From assembly GCF_014897985.1 (NCBI RefSeq), contig NZ_JABUZA010000011.1:43639-107638 (forward strand): a stretch of 64,000 bases of DNA, given 5' to 3'. Below are positions 1 through 6,542 of this stretch, one piece after another. Made by a program: the position numbers and the translations under genes. The notes under the pieces are model-generated. The model was given only the letters and a program-made list of their open reading frames with translations, ran no database searches and was not told where the DNA came from. Numbering within the stretch: position 1 is the first letter of the stretch; every line of letters starts with the position of its first letter. Source of the stretch: Halomonas colorata. Its GTDB lineage: Bacteria; Pseudomonadota; Gammaproteobacteria; Pseudomonadales; Halomonadaceae.

Positions 1-342
1 AAGATTCCCCTGTACTCGACCATTGGCGGTATTGAACCAAGCCGTGCGCCCCCGGTTAAGTCCTAACTGCGCCGCCAATTCATCTGAAACGGCTACATAG
101 GTTGCGCCAGTATCGAGTAAAAAGGTCACCGGCTCACCGTTAATCTCGCCAGGCGCTTCAAAATGCCCGGAGCGGTTACGCTTTAAGGTAACGGGGCCAC
201 CCTCAGACAAGGTCTGCGCAATATGCGCATTAGGGTTGAGTATTTGCTCCATCCCCCCATCAAGCCACCACGTCCCCAACCCGATTAACAGTACCCAGAA
301 AAGCAGCATCATCACGATGCCGCCACGCTGTCTTGTTTGCAT
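1..342 (-). CDS. Retropepsin-like aspartic protease, membrane-anchored (3' end outside window)
   Basis: The reading frame from ATG at 342 runs off the left edge, giving 114 residues without a stop. One hydrophobic N-terminal segment (about residues 9-27) should anchor the protein in the inner membrane with the enzyme in the periplasm. The motif FLLDTGATYVAVSD at residues 74-87 carries the DTGA catalytic signature of clan AA aspartic proteases (Asp77), followed by AAQLGL, as in the TIGR02281 single-domain retropepsin-like family. These act as homodimers. The substrate is unknown. It lies 29 bp downstream of the MFS gene on the same strand and may be co-transcribed with it. Confidence 0.8.
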   Translation of the reverse strand, partial: MQTRQRGGIVMMLLFWVLLIGLGTWWLDGGMEQILNPNAHIAQTLSEGGPVTLKRNRSGHFEAPGEINGEPVTFLLDTGATYVAVSDELAAQLGLNRGRTAWFNTANGRVQGNL

Positions 343-371
343 GAGCAGCCCCCTCGCTTTCGTTTCGACGT

Positions 372-1718
372 TTAAGCGTTTTCCCAAGCGATAGCGGCGT
401 CACGCCCTCGGCGCTCGTTAACCTTCGCACAAATCAGCATCGCTATAACAAACAGGCCAACACATAAAAGAATAGACGCCTGCAGGCCAATAATAGTTTG
501 CAGCACCCCCAGCATCACGATCCCCAAAACGCCCGCTAATTTATTAGCCAGCCCCCAGAAACCAAAAAACTCGGCCGATTTTTCAAGTGGTGAAAACACG
601 CCCACCAAGGCCCGGCTCGCCGATTGGCTGGAACCCAGGCTAAGACCCGCCAAACAGCCCACGGCCAGAAACACGTGCTGGGCTTGCCACTGCCAGCCAA
701 AGCGCGCATTTAACCAGGCGGTAATTTCAGGCGTTGCCCAAATAGCAATAATCGCCACCACCCACAGCCCCAGCGTCATTTGATAAGTATGCTTGGCGCC
801 TAAACGATCTTGAAGCCAGCCAAATCCTAATGCCCCTGCGGCTGCCGTTACCTGAACGATGATAAACATGATATTACGTATATTTTCATCCCAACCGATT
901 ACCTGGGCACCATAAATAAACGCAAAAGCAATAATGATGTATACCCCCGCCATAGAGAACAGCAGCGAGATCAAAAACACCGTTAAGTCTTTAAAATAGC
1001 GCAATTCTCGCATGGTGGAGCGGACGCGTTGGTGTGCAATGCGCCAATACGCAACGCCCGAAGGCTGCGGTGTACCGCGCTCTTTTAGCCATAAAAACGT
1101 GGGGATAGCGGTAATCAGAAAAAAGCCTGCGGCAAAGGGGCCGACCCAGCGTATGCGCTCAAAGTTATCTGCCGTTGCCTCACCTAACACCACCAAGGTA
1201 AAACCTGCCGCAAACAGCCCGCCAATATACCCAAGCGACCAGCCAAACCCTGAAATTTTACCCAGCTTTTCAGGTGGGCCAAGCTCGGGTAAAAAAGCGG
1301 CAATAAAGGATTCACCCATGGAGTAAGCGTAGTTGGAGAGCACTATCAGGATAAGTCCCATCACCACATAGCCCGGCTCCACAAAGTAGAGCATTGCGGT
1401 AGTGGCTACCGTAGCCAAATAGCTAAACAGTAAAAAGCGCTTTTTTTCAGCCCGGTAATCCATCACCGCCCCACATAGCGGGGCTGTTACCACTACCATC
1501 AGATAGCTGATCGCAAGCGCCAGACTCCATAGAAAATTGGCCAGCCGAAACCCATCGCCCCGGTCACCTACGATCACGGTGGTAAACAGCTCGCCAAACA
1601 CGACCGTAATAATCAGCAGGGTGTACGCCTGGTTCGCAAAATCAAACATCGCCCAACCGAAAATTTCGCGGCGTGAGGCATAAGAAGCATCGCCCTTAAC
1701 AGGCTTATTTAGCACCAT
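372..1718 (-). CDS. MFS transporter, UMF1/Atg22-like family
   Basis: A 448-residue polytopic membrane protein with about 12 hydrophobic segments. The N-terminal IFGWAMFDFANQAYT is typical of the bacterial UMF1 (Atg22-like) branch of the major facilitator superfamily, and SLGSSQSASRALVG in the second half is also family-like. Substrate unknown; yeast Atg22 exports amino acids from the vacuole, but that does not transfer safely. I chose ATG 1718 because the longer frame (from 1760) would begin inside a strong hairpin that ends the upstream gene. The ribosome site before 1718 is weak, so the start is uncertain. Confidence 0.75.
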   Translation of the reverse strand: MVLNKPVKGDASYASRREIFGWAMFDFANQAYTLLIITVVFGELFTTVIVGDRGDGFRLANFLWSLALAISYLMVVVTAPLCGAVMDYRAEKKRFLLFSYLATVATTAMLYFVEPGYVVMGLILIVLSNYAYSMGESFIAAFLPELGPPEKLGKISGFGWSLGYIGGLFAAGFTLVVLGEATADNFERIRWVGPFAAGFFLITAIPTFLWLKERGTPQPSGVAYWRIAHQRVRSTMRELRYFKDLTVFLISLLFSMAGVYIIIAFAFIYGAQVIGWDENIRNIMFIIVQVTAAAGALGFGWLQDRLGAKHTYQMTLGLWVVAIIAIWATPEITAWLNARFGWQWQAQHVFLAVGCLAGLSLGSSQSASRALVGVFSPLEKSAEFFGFWGLANKLAGVLGIVMLGVLQTIIGLQASILLCVGLFVIAMLICAKVNERRGRDAAIAWENA

Positions 1719-1751
1719 GAGGAGTTCTCTTAAGAGGTCAAAAAGAGACGA

Positions 1752-1790
1752 CGAAAGCAAACGCCCGGCGTATATAGCCGGGCGCTTTCT
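1752..1790 (-). terminator. Hairpin terminator between small membrane gene and MFS gene
   Basis: Inverted repeat CGCCCGGC / GCCGGGCG with a 7-nt loop, extended by AAAGC/GCTTT pairs on both sides. On the minus strand it follows the stop of the 52-residue gene by about 20 bp and precedes the MFS start. The T-rich tail is broken (TTTGCTTTC), so strength is uncertain; it could also act on the plus strand. Confidence 0.55.
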
Positions 1791-1811
1791 TCAGCGTTAC
1801 AACAGGTTGGC

Positions 1812-1970
1812 CTACAAAAGCCAATGTGCCAACACGGCAGATAAACCGATCACCAACGCCGTTACCACAGCGACCGTTACTACCCGATCCAGCCAGCGGT
1901 CTAACCAACGGTCAACCGAGACCTTCTTGGACTGGCGCCGCGTAGCGCCGTGCCGTCCTTGCCGAGCCAT
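1812..1970 (-). CDS. Small basic single-pass membrane protein, 52 aa
   Basis: Frame from ATG 1970 to TAG 1812. The first 28 residues are strongly basic (MARQGRHGATRRQSKK, then RWLDRWLDR, an imperfect WLDR repeat), followed by one hydrophobic stretch (about residues 30-49, VVTVAVVTALVIGLSAVL) and the end HWLL. A GAGG motif sits 6 nt before the start, and a hairpin terminator follows. The positive-inside rule predicts a cytoplasmic N terminus. No family recognised and function unknown. It lies 49 bp downstream of the BCCT carrier gene on the same strand, so it may be an accessory peptide of that transporter, which is inference only. Confidence 0.5.
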   Translation of the reverse strand: MARQGRHGATRRQSKKVSVDRWLDRWLDRVVTVAVVTALVIGLSAVLAHWLL

Positions 1971-2019
1971 CAGCATCCTCGCTCCATGTGTCTGCTCCTG
2001 AAGGCCTAATTACGTTCAT

Positions 2020-3645
2020 CTAACTATTAATGCGCCGATTAATAACGTTAGGAGCACGGCGTAGCCGCTCCTCTTCACCCATCTGCTCAGCCTCAAAGGC
2101 ATCAGCACCTACGGGCGTTTCGCCGTGACGACGATAAAGCTGCGTCAGCATGGCCTTACGATCAGCACGCAGCTCACGCACCAGCACAATAACCATCATA
2201 TACAGAATAAAGGTAAACGGTAGTGCCGAAAGTACCGCCGCCGATTGAAGCCCTGAAAGGCCGCCTGCCACAATCAGTGTTAAGCAAATAGCGGCGATCA
2301 ATACACCCCAGATAATGCGCTTATAAAGCGGAGGATTAATCGAGCCATTATCGGTCATTTGCGCCACGATATACGAGGCCGAGTCCGCCGATGTCACCAG
2401 AAAAATGAAGATAAGCATCATGGCAACCACAGACAGCACGCCGGAAAATGGCATCAGGTCAAACATCGCAAATAGCGCTACCGTAATATTGTCCTGAGTA
2501 GCAGCCGCCAACCCAATATCATCTCCATTAAGCTCCATGTTAAGCGCCGCGCCACCAAACACTCCAATCCACAGGCAGGCCAGCAGCGGCGGCACTAACA
2601 GTACGCCGAACACATACTCTTTAATGGTGCGTCCACGTGATACACGAGCAATGAATGTGCCGACAAACGGTGACCAGGCAATTACCCAGGCCCAATAGAA
2701 AATCGTCCAGCTACTCGCCCACTCATTTTCACTGTAGGGCGAAATACGCAGGCTCATACCGATGAAATTCTGCAGATAATCGCCAATGCCTAAAGTAATG
2801 GTTTCCAGAATGGCAATCGTAGGGCCGGTCACCAGCACATAGAGCATCAATCCAATACATAGCGCCATGTTTAGATTTGAAAGGCGCTTAATGCCTTTAT
2901 CAAGCCCTGACCAGGTCGATGCCATATACGCACAGAACATCACAAATAAAATAATAAATTGCCAAAACCCGTTTTCAGGCAGGCCAAAGACGGCATTCAA
3001 ACCGCCATTCATTTGTAATACCCCAAGACCTAGCGAGGTTGCCACCCCCATGACGGTGGCGACCACGGCGAAGACATCCAGCCACGCGGCATAAGGGCGT
3101 AACCGAGGCTTTTTTGCCGTTACTGATGAAAGCACCGACGATACAAGCCCCGCCTGGCCTTTACGAAACTGAAAGTAAGCGATGATTAAGCCAACGACTG
3201 AAAACGCGGCCCACTGGTGAATGCCCCAGTTAAAATAGCTGTATTGAATCGCGTAGCGTGCTGCCGCTTGCGTTTCAGCGGTCACATCGCCGTAAGGCGG
3301 CTCTATATAGTGCGTCATGGGCTCAGCCATGCCATAAAACACTAGTCCCACGCCAAATCCAGCGGCCAGCAACATGCTGATCCATGAAAAGAAACTATAG
3401 TTTGGCGTGCTCTCTTGAGGGCCTAAGCGAACTTTTCCATATTTGCTGAACGCCAAGCCAAATAAAAATACTACAAAGCCAAAAACCGAGAACAGATAAA
3501 ACCAGCCAAACAGTCGTGTGATCGTACTTAATGCCGCTTCAGCAACACTTGCGAAACCTTCTGGAAAAGTGGCCCCTACCACTACCAAGCCGAAAATGAT
3601 CACTGTCGATGCAATAAACACCGACTTTCCTCCATGATTTGCCAT
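2020..3645 (-). CDS. BCCT-family betaine/choline/carnitine-type transporter
   Basis: A 541-residue, 12-helix symporter of the BCCT family. Recognisable signatures are GMAEPMTHYIEPP, MGVATSLGLGVLQMNGG (the unwound helix that binds sodium and substrate in BetP), WSGLDKGIKRLSNLN, and WAWVIAWSPFVGTFIARVSR in the family's tryptophan-rich helix. It should import a quaternary-ammonium or related compatible solute with Na+ or H+; the exact substrate cannot be told from sequence. The C-terminal tail is short and partly charged, so osmosensing of the BetP type is not obvious. ATG 3645 was chosen because GGGAGAGGG stands just upstream; the longer open frame from 3804 has no homologous-looking sequence. 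Confidence 0.9.
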   Translation of the reverse strand: MANHGGKSVFIASTVIIFGLVVVGATFPEGFASVAEAALSTITRLFGWFYLFSVFGFVVFLFGLAFSKYGKVRLGPQESTPNYSFFSWISMLLAAGFGVGLVFYGMAEPMTHYIEPPYGDVTAETQAAARYAIQYSYFNWGIHQWAAFSVVGLIIAYFQFRKGQAGLVSSVLSSVTAKKPRLRPYAAWLDVFAVVATVMGVATSLGLGVLQMNGGLNAVFGLPENGFWQFIILFVMFCAYMASTWSGLDKGIKRLSNLNMALCIGLMLYVLVTGPTIAILETITLGIGDYLQNFIGMSLRISPYSENEWASSWTIFYWAWVIAWSPFVGTFIARVSRGRTIKEYVFGVLLVPPLLACLWIGVFGGAALNMELNGDDIGLAAATQDNITVALFAMFDLMPFSGVLSVVAMMLIFIFLVTSADSASYIVAQMTDNGSINPPLYKRIIWGVLIAAICLTLIVAGGLSGLQSAAVLSALPFTFILYMMVIVLVRELRADRKAMLTQLYRRHGETPVGADAFEAEQMGEEERLRRAPNVINRRINS

Positions 3646-3900
3646 ACCCTCTCCCTTTGAAGCCTTATATCTTAAATTGAACACATACTTGTATAACCCT
3701 ATCGGCTTAACAACACTTATGTACAGCTTTCGTTTATTTAAGATGCCAATGCTTAATGGCGTTTGGCTATGCAGGTGGCTTAAACCGTGTAGGGCGTAAA
3801 CCATACCTGCCTAGACATACATGAGAGCGGCCCTGCGCATCCGCTGCACCAAAACGGTGACAGCGTACTCGCGCGCGAGCACTTGCGTACCATTTTAGTG

Positions 3901-4944
3901 CTAAGCGCTGCGCTGTGCTTGAGCATCCTCAAGGCGATATTCGACAACCCCCAACCAGCCTAATCCGCGATAGGTTTCATACCCTGGCGTTTCAGAAAAG
4001 CTGATCAAACGGCCCTCATCCTGATAGTAACCGCGTACTTCATTGTTGCGCTGTAACGGATAGTGGTTGCCCACTGTATCTTGCTGAGTATCCGCGATAA
4101 TCCGATAATTTGAATCTAAGAGCATGATGCGGCTCAATGCACGCTCTTCTTGCGTCAAGCCCACGCCCTCGACCACTGCTTTTGCCTGGGGCGCCCAGTC
4201 GAAGAAAATTCCTAAGACACCGGTCACAGCGCCGTTACTTTGGCCTCCCTTCCTTATGGCCGTGGCATACGTGGCGACCGATGCACCACCCAGTAAAGAG
4301 TTTCGTTCTACATCACTCACTACAAAAGCGTCACCGTCAGTAGTTTTTATAGCTCGCTTGAACCAAGCGGTATCTGCCACATTCTTGCCTTTAACACCCG
4401 GATAATGATCAGGTCGGCCATTAGTGATGATATTCCCCTCTGCATCGGCGACCCATAAGTCAAGATAGACCGTGTACGAGCGCAAAATAGTGGCCAGACG
4501 CACGCTTGCGTAGTCACAGCACACTGTCGTGGGCGTCTCAACGGCTTCAACCACCGCGCTGTCCGTTGCCCACCAGCGCACGTCACATGAACGCTCAAAT
4601 AAATTACGATCAATAATCTCGACGGCATTCAGCGCGATATCGGTGAATCGCTGTCCACGAAACTCATTCACCATAGTAGTGCCTGCGGTTTCGATACTTT
4701 CAGTGTGTTGTTCCACCTGCTGCCGAAAATCGCGGGCGATTTCATTAATGCCCCCGGATACGCGCCCCATTTCCTGCGCCACTACTGAAAATGCGGCACC
4801 ACTGCTTCCCGCCCGTGCCGCCTCAATACGCGCATTCAAGGCTAGTATTTCGGTTTGCTGCATGATTTTTTCGATCATGCCGATCTTTTCCCGCGTAATG
4901 GTGGCGATATCGTAAGCAATTTTTAAGACGTTGTTATCTTGCAT
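3901..4944 (-). CDS. Soluble MCP-like chemoreceptor: signalling tip followed by Cache-like sensor
   Basis: 347 residues from ATG 4944 (AAGGA 6-10 nt upstream; the longer start at 4977 lacks a site). Residues 25-68 match the hairpin tip of methyl-accepting chemotaxis proteins: QQTEILALNARIEAARAG, then FSVVAQEMGRVS. Residues about 118-340 resemble a Cache sensor (YLDLWVADAEGNIITNGRPD, DTAWFKRAI, VSDVERNSLLGG, GVLGIFFDW). There is no signal peptide or membrane helix. So the usual order (sensor, membrane, signalling) is reversed and the coiled coil is very short. It may bind a small cytoplasmic ligand and interact with CheA/CheW, or use the tip only for dimerisation. Function inferred. Confidence 0.75.
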   Translation of the reverse strand: MQDNNVLKIAYDIATITREKIGMIEKIMQQTEILALNARIEAARAGSSGAAFSVVAQEMGRVSGGINEIARDFRQQVEQHTESIETAGTTMVNEFRGQRFTDIALNAVEIIDRNLFERSCDVRWWATDSAVVEAVETPTTVCCDYASVRLATILRSYTVYLDLWVADAEGNIITNGRPDHYPGVKGKNVADTAWFKRAIKTTDGDAFVVSDVERNSLLGGASVATYATAIRKGGQSNGAVTGVLGIFFDWAPQAKAVVEGVGLTQEERALSRIMLLDSNYRIIADTQQDTVGNHYPLQRNNEVRGYYQDEGRLISFSETPGYETYRGLGWLGVVEYRLEDAQAQRSA

Positions 4945-5093
4945 GAGCGTTCCTTTTGTTAGGCGTTTCAAGGGCAACCCAACTTCCCCAATAGTTACAA
5001 AGCAAGATATGCGCCAGCTCTCAGTGAACTTGACTGGTTAACGACGTTCCAATAACTGTGTTCCAATAGGGACAAACGACGATGGAGGCTTTT

Positions 5094-5450
5094 ATGCCAC
5101 AGATGAATCGCGACCAACGCAATACCGCCTGGCAGGCTGCCCACCAGTGGCGCGCCCGCGCTGCACAGTCACAACCTACCGGGCTGATGGGCAGCTTGAA
5201 GCTACTTTTAACGTGGCTGGCATTTGGTGTATTGATGGTGGTTGGCGTAGTGTTCGGCCTGTTTTTCCTTTTGATTGGCTGGGCCATGATGCCGTTTGTA
5301 CGCCACAAAATGAAAAAGCGCATGGAGCAGATGCGTGCAGATCAAGCGCAGGATATTGGCGGGGGTTATGCCGAACCTCAATCACGCCAAGGCCCGCAGG
5401 ATGCCTTAGAAGGTAGTTTTGAAGTAAAAGAGCAAGCACCCCGCGATTAA
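5094..5450 (+). CDS. Hypothetical small membrane protein, 118 aa
   Basis: Begins at ATG 5094, five bases after a strong GGAGG. The N terminus (1-31) is polar and rich in Gln/Arg, followed by a long hydrophobic segment (about 36-67, with GVLMVVGVVFGLFFLLIG) that could form one or two helices. A basic patch follows (FVRHKMKKRMEQM), then an acidic Gln/Asp tail. No family recognised. It stands alone on the plus strand between two convergent or divergent minus genes; a palindromic hairpin at 5516-5540 lies after it. Confidence 0.65.
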   Translation: MPQMNRDQRNTAWQAAHQWRARAAQSQPTGLMGSLKLLLTWLAFGVLMVVGVVFGLFFLLIGWAMMPFVRHKMKKRMEQMRADQAQDIGGGYAEPQSRQGPQDALEGSFEVKEQAPRD

Positions 5451-5515
5451 GGCTGCGTATTTTTAGTGTTTTAGCCTGCTATTTTTACATTACCTGTCTG
5501 TTACTTACATGACTG

Positions 5516-5540
5516 ATGCGCCGCTTTTAAAGCGGCGCAT
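5516..5540. terminator. Near-perfect palindrome between convergent genes
   Basis: A 12-bp inverted repeat ATGCGCCGCTTT / AAAGCGGCGCAT around one central base. It lies between the convergent ends of the small membrane gene and the AEC transporter gene and covers the latter's last codons. Neither side has a clear T-run, so intrinsic termination is possible but weak. Confidence 0.35.
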
Positions 5541-6420
5541 ACACCCATGTAAACGCAGCCGCTAAAATGAGCGGCATTACGATCAGGCTACCCAAGTTAC
5601 CAATCAACACCAGCGAGGCGACTTTCTGCGGCGCAAGCTTAAACTGCTCGGCGACCAGGTAATTCAATACCGCCGGCGGTAACGCAGAAAAAACCAGCAG
5701 TACCGCAGTTTGTAGAGGATCCAGGGGCAATAACCACATTAATGGCAGGGCAATGATCAATCCTGAAAGCGGGCACAGTGCCGCCCCCAGCAGCCCCGTT
5801 CGCCAATCGCTAAAGTCAACTTCAAGTAGCCGCACGCCCAGGGCAAACAGCATTAAAGGAATGCTTACCCCGCCCAGCATATGCATGGCTTCCAGTAGCC
5901 ACCCCGGCAGCGGCACGCCGCTCATATTGATTAAAAGCCCAGCCAGACTAGCCGCCACAATCGGCATACGCAGAATATGCCACATCGAGGTGCGCGGATT
6001 TATCATGTAAAGGCCTACCGAAAAGTGCAGCACCATTTCCACGATAAAGATCACCACCGCCGCAGGTAAAGCCGCCTCACCAAAGGCCAGTACCAGTAAC
6101 GGCACCCCCATATTGCCCGTGTTATTGAACATCATGGGTGGCAAAAAGGTTTTTATATCCAACTTTAGCCAAGCCGCCAACGGCCAAAGTATCAGCCCCG
6201 ACCCCAATACAACGGCGGCAGCGGCGAAAGCAAGCCATGCGTAATCGGCAAGCGGCGCCTGGCGGTCTGCCAACACCGCAAACACTAACAGTGGAACGAA
6301 CAGCTCCATATTCAGAGTATTCAGGCTGCGAATATCGGGTGTCCGAAAGCGCCCGTAAGCTGCCCCACAGCCTGAAATCAAAAACACCGGTAGCAGTGTC
6401 GCTAGAATATGCGCTGTCAT
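5527..6420 (-). CDS. AEC-family (auxin efflux carrier-like) transporter
   Basis: 297 residues with about ten hydrophobic segments, organised as the two five-helix halves of the AEC family (PF03547). Typical pieces are LNTLNMELFVPLLVFAVLAD near the N terminus, FLPPMMFNNTGNMGVPLLVLAFG in the middle (the conserved NxGNxG region) and SALPPAVLNYLVAEQF near the C terminus. Bacterial members transport dicarboxylates such as malate or malonate, but the substrate here is unknown. ATG 6420 is preferred because AAGGTGG stands 5 nt upstream; an in-frame ATG at 6462 would add 14 polar residues. The region upstream contains a direct repeat (6469-6516). Confidence 0.82.
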   Translation of the reverse strand: MTAHILATLLPVFLISGCGAAYGRFRTPDIRSLNTLNMELFVPLLVFAVLADRQAPLADYAWLAFAAAAVVLGSGLILWPLAAWLKLDIKTFLPPMMFNNTGNMGVPLLVLAFGEAALPAAVVIFIVEMVLHFSVGLYMINPRTSMWHILRMPIVAASLAGLLINMSGVPLPGWLLEAMHMLGGVSIPLMLFALGVRLLEVDFSDWRTGLLGAALCPLSGLIIALPLMWLLPLDPLQTAVLLVFSALPPAVLNYLVAEQFKLAPQKVASLVLIGNLGSLIVMPLILAAAFTWVYAPL

Positions 6421-6468
6421 GCGCGCCACCTTAATCCACGCCTGTGCATTGCCCTGCCTCATTGTTTT

Positions 6469-6516
6469 TATTGATCATGCTGTTATTACGTACTCCGTAT
6501 TGATCACGCCGTTATT
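6469..6516. repeat. Two 19-bp direct repeats upstream of the AEC gene
   Basis: TATTGATCAYGCYGTTATT occurs at 6469-6487 and again at 6498-6516, differing at two positions, with a 29-bp period. It lies between the glnE stop (6543) and the AEC start (6420). Spacing near three helical turns would suit binding of a regulator, but it may equally be a chance duplication. Confidence 0.45.
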
Positions 6517-6542
6517 GATCTCGTTACTGGCTATGCGTAATG

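Noticed and set aside
3646..3804. 53-residue N-terminal extension of the BCCT carrier
   Set aside because: No ribosome site and no similarity to the family start; GGGAGAGGG marks ATG 3645.
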